Shown: positions 1 to 7,749, counted from the first letter of the stretch. The stretch is 8,181 nucleotides of DNA from Alteromonadaceae bacterium (GCA_013393545.1 JABXHG010000026.1:1-8181), one strand, 5' to 3'. A program made the numbers and translations. The notes: generated by a model not told the origin, from the letters alone.

Positions 1-351
1 CCACATGGGGCGGGTGGGGTTGCTGTGCAGGACATGGCCCTGGAAAACGCGACGGTGGGGCCGTGGTATTACTCGGGCGGGGGCCGGGGGGTGGTGCGGG
101 ATGGCACGCGGATTATGGTGGAGGACAGCCGCCTGCCGCTGGGGCCGGGCGAGAAGCCGATGATGAAGAAAGTGCGCTTCCGTACCTTGGGCTGCTACCC
201 GCTGACGGGTGCGGTGGAATCCGAGGCCGAGACGTTGCCGGAGATCATCCAGGAAATGTTGCTGACCACTACCTCGGAACGCCAGGGCCGTGTGATTGAC
301 CACGATTCCGCCGCCTCCATGGAGCAAAAGAAACGCGAAGGGTATTTCTAA
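1..351 (+). CDS. cysD: Sulfate adenylyltransferase subunit 2 (CysD), 3' part only
   Basis: CysD is the small, catalytic subunit of ATP sulfurylase. With the GTPase CysN it makes adenosine 5'-phosphosulfate from ATP and sulfate in the cytoplasm. Only the last ~116 codons are present; the frame is open from base 1, so the gene starts outside the window. From about base 101 the protein matches the family well: [11 protein letters not shown], the block [20 protein letters not shown], then [20 protein letters not shown] and the terminal KKREGYF. Upstream of that, family positions are wrong: the expected IPVVPLYYS-AERPVVERDG stretch reads [19 protein letters not shown] with the same length, and the first 100 bases contain about 51 G. 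I read this as poor sequence at a contig edge rather than a real allele. The TAA stop (349-351) overlaps the cysN Shine-Dalgarno (AAGGAG, 350-355), so the two genes are almost certainly co-translated. Identification is secure; the first ~33 residues are not reliable. Confidence 0.95.
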   Translation, partial: PHGAGGVAVQDMALENATVGPWYYSGGGRGVVRDGTRIMVEDSRLPLGPGEKPMMKKVRFRTLGCYPLTGAVESEAETLPEIIQEMLLTTTSERQGRVIDHDSAASMEQKKREGYF

Positions 352-360
352 GGAGTTGTT

Positions 361-1770
361 ATGTCTCACGCATCAGCATTGATTGAAGAAGATATCCTCG
401 CGTACCTGGACCAGCACGAGAACAAGGACCTGCTGCGGTTTCTCACCTGCGGCAGTGTCGACGACGGCAAATCCACGCTTATTGGCCGGTTGCTGTTTGA
501 TTCCAAACTGATTTTTGAAGATCACCTGGCGGCGCTACACAAGGACAGCGAGCGCATGGGTAATGCCGGCGAAGCGCTGGACCTCGCGCTGCTGGTGGAT
601 GGCCTGGCCTCCGAGCGGGAGCAGGGTATTACCATTGATGTTGCGTATCGTTATTTTTCCACTGACAAACGCAAGTTCATCATCGCCGACACCCCGGGCC
701 ACGAACAGTACACCCGCAACATGGCCACCGGTGCCTCCACCTGTGAGCTGGCTGTCGTCATGATTGACGCCCGCAAAGGCGTGCTGACCCAGAGCCGCCG
801 GCACAGCTTCATCGTCAGCCTGTTGGGGGTTCGCCACGTGGTGGTGGCCATCAACAAGATGGATCTGGTGGGCTTCTCCGAAGAGCGGTTCAACGAGATC
901 AAGGCCGAGTACCAGAAGCTGGCCGACCAGCTGGGCCTGGAAGACGTGTATTACGTGCCCATTTCTGCCCTTAACGGCGATAACGTGGTGAACCGCAGCG
1001 AAAGCACGCCCTGGTACCACGGCGAAACCATGATGAACATTCTGGAGCAGGTGGAAGTTCGCGACGATCAGAACGTGACCGACCTGCGTTTTCCTGTGCA
1101 GTATGTGAACCGCCCAAATCTGGATTTCCGGGGCTACTGCGGCACCCTGGCCAGCGGCGTGGTGCACAAGGGCGACGAGGTGGCGGTGCTGCCTTCTGGC
1201 AAAACCTCCCGCGTGAGTGGCATTCATACCTACGAAGGCGAGATCGAGCGCGCGTGGCCGGGCGATGCCATTACCATTACGCTGGAAGACGAAGTGGACA
1301 TTTCCCGGGGCGATTTGCTGGTGCATGCCAACCAGATTCCGGCCATGGGCAACCGCTTCGCCGCGCATATCGTGTGGATGAACGAAGACGCGCTGGTGCC
1401 GGGACGGGAGTACGGTATCAAGATTGGTACGAAGGTCACCAATTGCTGCGTGAACCAGGTGCTTGAAGAGATCGACGTGAACACCCTGGAGCGTTTCGAG
1501 GACGCAGAAGGCGGCCTGGCACTGAACGCTATTGGCCTGTGTGATGTGGAGCTGGCTGAATCGGTCGTCGTCGAGGATTACCAGCACCACTTCGGCACCG
1601 GTAACTTCATTCTTATTGATAAGATGACCAACGTGACCGTGGCTGCCGGCATGGTGCAGCGGGCGCTGGATGCGTCGGGTGAGAGTAAGCGTGAGTACAC
1701 TGAAGCCGAGCGGAACCTGAACAAGTTCATCCGTGAGAATTATCCGGAGTGGGGGTGCAAAGCGGTATGA
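361..1770 (+). CDS. cysN: Sulfate adenylyltransferase subunit 1, GTPase (CysN)
   Basis: CysN is the regulatory GTPase of ATP sulfurylase; GTP hydrolysis drives APS formation by CysD. The 469-aa protein is full length for a stand-alone CysN (about 475 in E. coli) and has no fused APS kinase, unlike the CysNC of Pseudomonas. The EF-Tu-type G domain shows the P-loop GSVDDGKST (residues 31-39), a switch I GITID (89-93), [12 protein letters not shown] (110-121), NKMD (165-168) and SAL (202-204). Beta-barrel domains II and III follow from about residue 240, including the conserved [21 protein letters not shown] region. The ATG at 361 sits 5 nt after AAGGAG (350-355), which overlaps the cysD stop. 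The stop TGA overlaps the cysC start in an ATGA. Every GTP-binding motif is intact, so it should be functional. CysDN operons are usually under CysB control, but the promoter lies upstream of the window. Confidence 0.98.
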   Translation: MSHASALIEEDILAYLDQHENKDLLRFLTCGSVDDGKSTLIGRLLFDSKLIFEDHLAALHKDSERMGNAGEALDLALLVDGLASEREQGITIDVAYRYFSTDKRKFIIADTPGHEQYTRNMATGASTCELAVVMIDARKGVLTQSRRHSFIVSLLGVRHVVVAINKMDLVGFSEERFNEIKAEYQKLADQLGLEDVYYVPISALNGDNVVNRSESTPWYHGETMMNILEQVEVRDDQNVTDLRFPVQYVNRPNLDFRGYCGTLASGVVHKGDEVAVLPSGKTSRVSGIHTYEGEIERAWPGDAITITLEDEVDISRGDLLVHANQIPAMGNRFAAHIVWMNEDALVPGREYGIKIGTKVTNCCVNQVLEEIDVNTLERFEDAEGGLALNAIGLCDVELAESVVVEDYQHHFGTGNFILIDKMTNVTVAAGMVQRALDASGESKREYTEAERNLNKFIRENYPEWGCKAV

Positions 1771-2372
1771 ATGATGGCTCGAAAGATATCGTTTGGCATA
1801 ATCACAAAATTACTCGCGCCGAGCGTGCGAAAAACAAGAACCAGAAGCCCTGCCTGCTCTGGTTCACTGGCCTGAGCGGCAGTGGTAAATCCACCATTGC
1901 CAACGCGCTGGATGTCGCGCTGCATGAGCGCGGCTACCACACCTTCCTGTTGGACGGCGACAACGTGCGCCATGGCCTGTGCAGCGATTTAGGCTTTTCG
2001 GACGAAGACCGGGTAGAAAACATTCGCCGCATTGGTGAGGTGAGCAAGCTGTTTGCTGATTCCGGCCTGATCGTCCTGAGCGCGTTTATCTCCCCGTTTG
2101 TCAGCGACCGGCGTATGGTACGCAAGCTGTTTCCGGCCGGAGAGTTCATTGAAGTGTTTATGGATACGCCGCTGGACACTTGCGAAGACCGTGACCCCAA
2201 GGGCCTGTATAAAAAGGCTCGGGCCGGCGAAATTAAACGCTTCACTGGTATCGACTCCCCGTACGAAGCTCCGCCGCATCCGGAAGTGCGCCTGGATACC
2301 AGCACCATGAGCGTGGATGAGTGTGTGGATAAGCTGATTCAGCACCTGACCAGAAACATCCTGATTCATTGA
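1767..2372 (+). CDS. cysC: Adenylylsulfate (APS) kinase CysC
   Basis: APS kinase phosphorylates the 3'-OH of APS to give PAPS, the step after CysDN. The product is 201 aa, the same length as E. coli CysC. Seen: Walker [10 protein letters not shown] (residues 35-43), the substrate-binding stretch [16 protein letters not shown] (63-78), ENIRRIGEV (84-92), FISP with Ser109 at the position of the phosphoserine of the E. coli enzyme, and the lid motif [22 protein letters not shown] chose the ATG at 1767, which overlaps the cysN stop (ATGA), the usual sign of translational coupling. A GTG at 1749 would add six residues, would lie inside cysN and does not improve the match. The Shine-Dalgarno is only a G-rich stretch (GGAG 1746-1749, GGGGG 1751-1755) at long spacing, which fits coupling. 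No motif is missing. Confidence 0.98.
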   Translation: MNDGSKDIVWHNHKITRAERAKNKNQKPCLLWFTGLSGSGKSTIANALDVALHERGYHTFLLDGDNVRHGLCSDLGFSDEDRVENIRRIGEVSKLFADSGLIVLSAFISPFVSDRRMVRKLFPAGEFIEVFMDTPLDTCEDRDPKGLYKKARAGEIKRFTGIDSPYEAPPHPEVRLDTSTMSVDECVDKLIQHLTRNILIH

Positions 2373-2404
2373 TCTGCCAGTTTCTGGCCGTATAGGAGTT
2401 ATTG

Positions 2405-4168
2405 ATGGATTGGCAGGCGGGGTTAACGCTGTTTACGCTGGCCGGGGTGTTGGGCACATTGGCGCTCACACGGATTTCGGCAGATCTGGTGCTAATGTCG
2501 GCACTGGCGCTGTTGTTGATTACCGGCGTGCTGGGCCCGGCTGAAGCGCTTGCGGGTTTTGGTAACCCAGGCGTTATCACCATTGCCACGTTGTATATTG
2601 TGGCCGCCGGCCTGAAGGAAACCGGGGCGATTCAGTGGATTGCCCGTTTGCTGCTGGGCCACCCGAAAACCGGGCGCGGTGCCCAGCTGCGAATGATCGC
2701 CCCCACCGGCGTGATGTCTGCTTTCATGAATAACACGGCCGTGGTGGCCATGTTTATTCCCGCCATACAGGACTGGGCGCAACGCCTGGGTATTCCGGCT
2801 TCCCGTCTTCTGTTGCCACTGAGCTATGCAGCCATTCTCGGAGGCACTTGTACCCTGATTGGCACCAGCACCAACCTCGTGGTGGATGGCCTGCTGCAAA
2901 GTGAGCAGGGCATTCAACTTGGGTTGTTTGAGCTGGCTTGGGTGGGCGTGCCGCTGTTAGTAGTGGGCGGGGGCTTTCTGGTGCTGTTTGCCTCAAAGCT
3001 GTTGCCGGACCGAGGTGGCCTGACCGAAGAGCTCGACCTGGTTCGCGAATACGGCGTGGAAGTGGAGGTGATGCCGGGGGCACTGGACAGCAAAACCATT
3101 GCCGAGGCAGGCTTACGGGCGCTGAATTACGGTTATCTTACGGAGATTGATCGTGGGGGAAGGCTGATTACTGCCGTGGAGCCAGACCGTACACTGCAGG
3201 CTGGAGACAAGTTGTATTTTGTCGGTGCTCCGGAGTGTGCCAGTGAATTGCGCCGTATTCACGGTTTGAAACCCGCTAATGGCAATGTTCACAAGCTGGA
3301 GCTGGAGAACCACCAGCGCTGCCTGGTGGAAGTGGTACTTGGGCCGGAGTTCGCCGCGCTGGGCTCCACGGTACGCGATAGTCGTTTCCGCACTCGCTTT
3401 AATGCTGTGATCTTGTCTGTGTCCAGGGAAGGCAGGCGAGTGCCCGGCAAGCTGGGCGACATTACCTTTCAGATGGGCGACACCCTGCTGCTGGAAGCCA
3501 GCCAGCAGTTTGAAGAGCAATACCGTTTTAGGCGGGATTTTCTGTTGGTTAGCGCTCTGAATAATTCCACCCCTCCGGATTTTCACAAGGCGCCTCGCGC
3601 TCTGGCGATTCTGGCGGTGATGGTCCTGTTGAGCGCCAGCGGCTTGCTGGCGATTATGGAAGCGGCATTCCTGGCGGCTGGCGCCATGATTGTCGCTGGG
3701 TGCATTACCGCCAGCCGCGCCCGGCGCAGTGTTGATTTGCCGGTGTTAGTGGTGATTGCCTCATCTTTTGCACTGGGCAATGCCATGACGGAAACCGGCA
3801 CCGCTCAATGGATTGCGAGTGGTTTGCTCAGCCTTGGCCCGCTTACGCCCTGGATTGCCTTGGCTATCGTCTACGCTTTAACTGCTATTTTTACGGAATT
3901 GATCACCAACAACGCCGCTGCGGTGTTGATGTTTCCCATTGCGTTGGCTGTGTCGGAGCAATTGGGCGTGAACTTCCTGCCTTTCGCCGTGGCGGTGATG
4001 TTTGCCGCCTCTGCTTCGTTTATCACCCCGCTGGGGTATCAAACCAACCTGATGGTGTATGGCCCGGGGCGCTATCGGTTCACTGATTACATGCGAATCG
4101 GGATACCGCTGAGCCTGGTGGTGGCCTCGGTGGCGCTTGGGTTGATTCCGTTGGTTTGGGGGTTTTGA
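2405..4168 (+). CDS. SLC13/DASS-family permease with two internal RCK_C (TrkA-C) domains; probable sulfate transporter
   Basis: An inner-membrane secondary transporter of the SLC13 (divalent anion:Na+ symporter) superfamily, 587 aa. Membrane segments occupy about residues 1-200 and 395-587, flanking a soluble centre of two TrkA_C/RCK_C-like modules (about 205-290 and 300-370; note RTLQAGDKLYFVG and ITFQMGDTLLLEA). The two membrane halves carry the paired re-entrant signatures of the fold: MNNTAVVAMF (108-117) with LIGTSTNLV (151-159), and ITNNAAAVLMF (500-510) with ITPLGYQTNLM (540-550). This layout is that of Sac1-like (SLT) sulfate transporters and of permeases annotated beside cysDNC in marine gammaproteobacteria. 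Sulfate as substrate is inferred from architecture and from lying 32 nt behind cysC; other anions are possible. The start is ATG 2405: AGGAG (2394-2398) is 6 nt upstream of it but only 3 nt from the alternative TTG at 2402. Confidence 0.9.
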   Translation: MDWQAGLTLFTLAGVLGTLALTRISADLVLMSALALLLITGVLGPAEALAGFGNPGVITIATLYIVAAGLKETGAIQWIARLLLGHPKTGRGAQLRMIAPTGVMSAFMNNTAVVAMFIPAIQDWAQRLGIPASRLLLPLSYAAILGGTCTLIGTSTNLVVDGLLQSEQGIQLGLFELAWVGVPLLVVGGGFLVLFASKLLPDRGGLTEELDLVREYGVEVEVMPGALDSKTIAEAGLRALNYGYLTEIDRGGRLITAVEPDRTLQAGDKLYFVGAPECASELRRIHGLKPANGNVHKLELENHQRCLVEVVLGPEFAALGSTVRDSRFRTRFNAVILSVSREGRRVPGKLGDITFQMGDTLLLEASQQFEEQYRFRRDFLLVSALNNSTPPDFHKAPRALAILAVMVLLSASGLLAIMEAAFLAAGAMIVAGCITASRARRSVDLPVLVVIASSFALGNAMTETGTAQWIASGLLSLGPLTPWIALAIVYALTAIFTELITNNAAAVLMFPIALAVSEQLGVNFLPFAVAVMFAASASFITPLGYQTNLMVYGPGRYRFTDYMRIGIPLSLVVASVALGLIPLVWGF

Positions 4169-4199
4169 CCCGGCGCTCGGTTTGATTTGGGCATAAATT

Positions 4200-4802
4200 A
4201 TGACAACAACAAATAACTGGCATGTCTACAGCCTGAAACGATCAGGGGACGCTTCTCAAAAGGAGCTTCTGATGGCTGCCTCTTCTCCCATTATTTACCG
4301 CCTTGCTTTCGGTGAAGGCCCAAAAAACAAGGACGTTTTTTCTCGCAGTATCAACTGGGACCGCATTCTGCTTCTTAAGTCGGGCTCTGACCTGGTGGGC
4401 TATCTGCAGTTCTATCAGGATGGGGTGGGTCCCCATGATGTTTCTTTTGCTGATGTTAAGGCAGTGTTCGGATTATGGAGTTCCTGGCTCAGATACATCG
4501 TCTATAAGCTGATCAAAAGGCGCTTTGATCGCCGTGGCACTTACCTTTACCACATAACCATCGCAAAGCCGTATCGCGGACAGGGAGCGGGGAATTTTCT
4601 GACCAAAGCCTGGCTGGATTTTCTGCGCTCCAGGGGGGTGCGTTCAGCAAGCCTGGAAGTGTGGGAAAAAAACACACCTGCCATTAAGTGTTACGAGTCC
4701 CTCGGCTTCAGAATTGTTAAAAGAACTTCGTTTAAGTATTTGAATAGATTTAACTTTATTGGCGATAAGGCGCTGTTAACCATGGAGAATGGCGATATCT
4801 GA
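4200..4802 (+). CDS. GNAT-family N-acetyltransferase
   Basis: A cytoplasmic acetyl-CoA-dependent N-acyltransferase of unknown substrate, 200 aa from the ATG at 4200. The GNAT core is clear in the C-terminal half: beta-4 YHITIAKPYRGQGAG (residues ~117-131) with the acetyl-CoA pyrophosphate-binding RGQGAG loop, then a helix, SASLEVWEKNTPAIKCYESL and GFRI (motif B). The segment WHVYSLKRSGDASQKELL at the N-terminus fits the first strand and helix of the fold and favours 4200, but no Shine-Dalgarno precedes it. The ATG at 4272 has an excellent one (AAAAGGAG, 4258-4265, 6 nt spacing) and would give 176 aa lacking that strand. It follows the permease by 31 nt and could be the last gene of that transcript. 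Base composition is lower in GC than the cys genes (25 of 60 bases in 4321-4380). The name GNAT is safe; nothing shows the substrate, such as a protein N-terminus, polyamine or antibiotic. Confidence 0.88.
   Translation: MTTTNNWHVYSLKRSGDASQKELLMAASSPIIYRLAFGEGPKNKDVFSRSINWDRILLLKSGSDLVGYLQFYQDGVGPHDVSFADVKAVFGLWSSWLRYIVYKLIKRRFDRRGTYLYHITIAKPYRGQGAGNFLTKAWLDFLRSRGVRSASLEVWEKNTPAIKCYESLGFRIVKRTSFKYLNRFNFIGDKALLTMENGDI
4258..4265 (+). promoter_or_regulatory. Strong Shine-Dalgarno inside the 5' end of the GNAT gene
   Basis: AAAAGGAG lies 6 nt before the in-frame ATG at 4272, while the upstream ATG at 4200 has no recognisable ribosome binding site. Either the gene starts at 4272, or two forms differing by 24 N-terminal residues are made. 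Seen directly; which start is used is unresolved. Confidence 0.5.
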
Positions 4803-4817
4803 CCGGTAGTGGTCGGG

Positions 4818-4867
4818 AGCCGCTGTTGCCAACCAAAGTCAGCTTGGCTATGGCTGCGCTAATTTTT
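4818..4867 (+). terminator. Weak candidate rho-independent terminator after the GNAT gene
   Basis: An imperfect hairpin has an inner stem GCCAA (4828-4832) pairing with TTGGC (4844-4848) and a partial outer stem AGC...GC against GC...GCT (4818-4823 with 4856-4860). Five T residues follow at 4863-4867. The position, between the GNAT gene and the AT-richer pair, fits a transcript boundary. The stem is interrupted and the T-run short, so this is tentative. Confidence 0.3.
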
Positions 4868-4883
4868 ATAAAAAGGTAAGAAT

Positions 4884-5876
4884 ATGAAACCGATTGTCAT
4901 TATTCTCTTTTCGTTTTTCTTGTTTGGTTGCAGTACATCCGGCCCACTTAAGCTTGACAATGATTTCATAAAAAACGAGCTGGCTGGCAAGAGCATGCAT
5001 CATACGGATAACAACGAGGCGTATATCTTTTTGCCCGATGGAAGGATGATTTACGCGTATGGCAATACGGGTGAAAAGCGTGCCGGCTCCTACTTTCTAA
5101 AGGACACCATGGGATATGGTCGCGTTGTTTGTCTGGTTAGTGGCGTAACGGTCAGAGCTGCGAAGCAGGCTCGTTGTGTGCGTTTTTACGATTACGGAGC
5201 TGAAGACTGGTTGGGCAGGACGGTCTTCAGTGCAGATATCTTCCAGTGTCACTCTCTTCAGTCGGAAAAGGCAAGTTGTCGGTTGGTTTCGGTGTTAAAA
5301 ACGTCCTACACGGTGCATGACAAAGTGGCTGTGCCAGCGAGAGATAGCCGGTTCGTGGCACTTGATGATTTTACCGTGGTTGACAAGACCACCCAGCTCC
5401 AGTGGATGCGGTGTACTCTGGGCGAGGAATCGATAATTAATATTGCCTGTATGATGCGGGAGAATCTGAAGTCTGAATATGATTCCATGGCGGATGTAAA
5501 TTCACATATAAAGATGATAAATGAAGAGAGATTCGCAGGGTATAACGATTGGCGACTGCCGACAACGGAAGAACTATCAGGGCTTTTAACATGCCGCTGG
5601 GAGTATGGAAAAGATAAGTGTGAAAAAGTTGACTATTATGATTACATTGTCGGAATTGAACTGGATAAGTGGTCTCTTATCGATCCTGTTTTCTCAGGAT
5701 ATAAGGAGCCATATTTGACATCGGACAGGGATGAAAACGGCGGTATAGTCTTCGTTGATTTTGATAAGGGGTTTGACTATACAAGCAAAGAAAGCGCAGT
5801 GATGGGGCCTGATAGGTATCAGAGTAAGTACGATGATAATGTCTTTTATATCAGGTTGGTGCGTGACAGGAATTGA
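4884..5876 (+). CDS. Exported lipoprotein with C-terminal DUF1566 (Lcl C-terminal-like) domain
   Basis: A 330-aa predicted lipoprotein. The signal peptide has one Lys, a hydrophobic core and a lipobox LFGC (residues 13-16), so Cys16 would be lipidated; Ser at +2 predicts outer-membrane sorting. Residues ~23-160 form an unrecognised, probably beta-rich domain with phrases such as YIFLPDGRMIYAYG and RAGSYFL. Residues ~165-327 match DUF1566: VVDKTTQLQWMRCTLGEE, then AGYNDWRLPTTEELSGLL, a hydrophobic FVDFDKGF stretch and the terminal FYIRLVR. This domain occurs in secreted and surface proteins, including the Legionella collagen-like adhesin Lcl, where it contributes to binding; no enzymatic role is established. 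The mature protein has eight further Cys (83, 98, 122, 132, 177, 189, 237, 246), an even number compatible with periplasmic disulfides. The start ATG has AAGG at 4873-4876. The next gene begins 4 nt after the stop, so the two products probably work together. Confidence 0.85.
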   Translation: MKPIVIILFSFFLFGCSTSGPLKLDNDFIKNELAGKSMHHTDNNEAYIFLPDGRMIYAYGNTGEKRAGSYFLKDTMGYGRVVCLVSGVTVRAAKQARCVRFYDYGAEDWLGRTVFSADIFQCHSLQSEKASCRLVSVLKTSYTVHDKVAVPARDSRFVALDDFTVVDKTTQLQWMRCTLGEESIINIACMMRENLKSEYDSMADVNSHIKMINEERFAGYNDWRLPTTEELSGLLTCRWEYGKDKCEKVDYYDYIVGIELDKWSLIDPVFSGYKEPYLTSDRDENGGIVFVDFDKGFDYTSKESAVMGPDRYQSKYDDNVFYIRLVRDRN

Positions 5877-5880
5877 TTTT

Positions 5881-7719
5881 ATGCGGGCTTGCTACTTAGT
5901 ATTCTTTTCACCTCTTTTGCTGTTCTGTGCTGATGCATTTTCCATGAATCTGGATGATGCAGATGCTCTTTTTAACGATATAGCAGTATCTCAAGATGAT
6001 TACCAGTGCTACAAGGACGAAAACCTGAAGGCGTGTGTAGATGAGTACGGGAAGCACCAATATGGGTCAGGTTTTGCCCGCAAGGCCCATGATAAGGTTT
6101 ATGAGATCCTGCTCGAAAGGAAAGATACCCGAGAGCTGGAGTTTGTTCTCTCAAAAAATATAATAACCGATTCCAAAAAAAAGCAACGGTTGGATAATAT
6201 TCTCTACAAAAATTATAAAGAAATGGCCTCATCAGGTAGGAACACTCGGGTACTTGTTAAAGCCTACCAGTTAAAACCGAGCCGGGAGCTTGCTACACGG
6301 TTTGCAGAGCGGGCAAGCATTTCGGATTTGGTGTGGGCAGCGGATAAGAGGATTCTGGGTGACGCAAGTTTGCAGAAAGTCATTGTCAGACGTGCCAAGG
6401 AGGATGGTGCGTTTGCCATGGATTTATTCGAGTCTTTCGAAACACTGGCTCGCAAGCCGAAAAAAGCTGGTGCCAAAGATGCGTCGGTTGCACTGCAGAA
6501 AGCCTATCGAGTTTACGCAAGGAATTCTGATGGCTCCCGGAAATATATGTTGAAGGCGTACGATTTGTCGGGATCGGAGCAAGACCTTAAAGAGATCATT
6601 GCAACTAACAGCTCTCAGGATTCTTATCAATTGAGCCAGAATCAATTGGCGGGTAATCAGTCTTTTAAAGATTTTCTGATAGATGACCTAAAAACTAAAG
6701 GCGAGCCGTCATCACTCTATTTTCTGGCGAAATTGACAGGGGATAGTAGTTATATTAATAAAGCCATCAGTTACGAGTTGAAAGGGCAGAATGCTGCAAG
6801 ACTGGATGACCTTTTCAGTTTGTACTCTGAAGAGTTGAGGAGTGTAGAGGATATCCCAACATTCTTTGGCTTTTTACGGCAGTGTCAGAAGTGTAAAAAG
6901 AATGAGTTTCTTCACACGGCCCAACGCTTGCCTGGTTTTGGTGATTCTTTTTCTGATGGAAAGCTCTACAACTCAGTAGAGTATCGTTATGTTCTTACTT
7001 ATATCGATCCGGTTGTTGAAATTTTTTCTGATGGTGACTCGTACGGCGTAAATCTTGATTATGGTGAGTACACCTTTAATCGGAAGGAGTCCGGGGATTG
7101 CGATTTTAAAAGGAGCAGGACAGTAACTCGGTCGTTGGGATTTTTTGAAGGCGTTTTTAATGCTATTGGTAATGAAAATTATCAAGGAAAAAGAATAGAT
7201 TATAATATTTATTCCTGTCGAACTACAGAGGAGAGCAGGAGTAACATATTAAAATTCCTCGATCGGGTGGGCGTAAATCCGTCTGAGTCGTTTCGTTATG
7301 GGTTGTTAGAGCATAGTTGGGAAAATGAAATGCGTGTTGGTTCGAGTTATATAAAAGGAACAGCATCGGACCGTTACGCTTCAGACATGAAGAATATGTG
7401 TCTTGGGGCAAGAAGTGGTAGTTTAAGTCAAATGTGCTACAACATAAAAAGTAGCGACTTGAAAAATGCCTGTCTGGGGATGTCTAATCACTCAGGTATG
7501 TGCTATAACGTTGAAAACAGGGATATGAAAAACCTCTGTCTGGCTGGTAGCGGGGAATTTCCCGATTTTTGTTACAATATTAAAAATAATGACATGAAGA
7601 ATGCGTGTCTGGGGGTAACCAGGGATTCCAGTCATTGTTATGGGGTCAGGAATTCCAATTTGAAATTGATGTGTCTGGGTATTTCCAATGCCAAGAGTAA
7701 TTGCTACAGCATTGAATAA
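5881..7719 (+). CDS. Exported helical-repeat protein with five C-terminal tandem Cys-rich repeats; unknown function
   Basis: I do not recognise a named family. I start it at ATG 5881, which has AGGA at 5868-5871 and gives a plausible signal peptide (hydrophobic SPLLLFCADA, cleavage near residues 19-21). The frame is open back to an ATG at 5833, but that would bury the signal and overlap the lipoprotein gene. Length is 612 aa. Residues ~25-320 are charged and helix-rich with loosely repeated units (VLVKAYQLKPSRELATRF; SRKYMLKAYDLSGSEQDLKE; LYFLAKLTGDSSYINKAI), suggesting a TPR/Sel1-like solenoid. A CxxC (335-338) follows, then a ~150-residue mixed domain (345-495). Residues 501-612 are five tandem Cys repeats. 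Outside the signal there are 16 Cys, an even number suiting an oxidising compartment. No later transmembrane segment or sorting motif is seen, so it is probably periplasmic or secreted. GC is low: 21 of 60 bases in 6181-6240 and 20 of 60 in 7201-7260. Confidence 0.8.
   Translation: MRACYLVFFSPLLLFCADAFSMNLDDADALFNDIAVSQDDYQCYKDENLKACVDEYGKHQYGSGFARKAHDKVYEILLERKDTRELEFVLSKNIITDSKKKQRLDNILYKNYKEMASSGRNTRVLVKAYQLKPSRELATRFAERASISDLVWAADKRILGDASLQKVIVRRAKEDGAFAMDLFESFETLARKPKKAGAKDASVALQKAYRVYARNSDGSRKYMLKAYDLSGSEQDLKEIIATNSSQDSYQLSQNQLAGNQSFKDFLIDDLKTKGEPSSLYFLAKLTGDSSYINKAISYELKGQNAARLDDLFSLYSEELRSVEDIPTFFGFLRQCQKCKKNEFLHTAQRLPGFGDSFSDGKLYNSVEYRYVLTYIDPVVEIFSDGDSYGVNLDYGEYTFNRKESGDCDFKRSRTVTRSLGFFEGVFNAIGNENYQGKRIDYNIYSCRTTEESRSNILKFLDRVGVNPSESFRYGLLEHSWENEMRVGSSYIKGTASDRYASDMKNMCLGARSGSLSQMCYNIKSSDLKNACLGMSNHSGMCYNVENRDMKNLCLAGSGEFPDFCYNIKNNDMKNACLGVTRDSSHCYGVRNSNLKLMCLGISNAKSNCYSIE
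7381..7716 (+). repeat. Five tandem 21-24-residue Cys-rich protein repeats
   Basis: The C-terminal 112 residues are five head-to-tail units: 501-524, 525-546, 547-569, 570-591 and 592-612. Each has the form D-[ML]-K-N-x-C-L-G, then 7-9 variable residues rich in Ser, Gly and Asn, then C-Y-N-[IV]-x-[NS]. The last unit is slightly degenerate (NLKLMCLG ... CYSIE). Paired Cys lie 10-12 residues apart (507/519, 531/541, 553/564, 576/586, 598/608). Codons differ between copies (tgtcttggg, tgtctgggg, tgtctggct), so the pattern is held at protein level and the duplications are not recent. The last repeat ends exactly at the stop codon. Confidence 0.9.
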
Positions 7720-7749
7720 TAAAATATATGCAGGCAGTGGAGTCAGGCG

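Noticed and set aside
535..1590. 351-residue minus-strand open frame inside cysN
   Set aside because: It is a codon-bias shadow of a well-supported gene; the translation is rich in His, Val and Gln and matches no family.
1749..1766. GTG at 1749 as the cysC start
   Set aside because: The ATG at 1767 overlaps the cysN stop and gives exactly 201 aa with Ser109 in register with E. coli CysC.
4844..4872. Promoter for the lipoprotein gene: TTGGCT and TATAAA with 17-nt spacing
   Set aside because: Transcription would start near 4879, downstream of the AAGG Shine-Dalgarno (4873-4876), so it cannot serve the start at 4884 with that site.
5833..5880. ATG 5833 as the start of the Cys-repeat protein
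   Set aside because: It overlaps the lipoprotein gene and places 16 residues before a good signal peptide that begins at 5881 with its own AGGA.
7381..7716. DNA direct repeats or a CRISPR-like array
   Set aside because: The periodicity is in the protein, not in identical DNA; units are diverged, and there are no uniform repeats with unique spacers.
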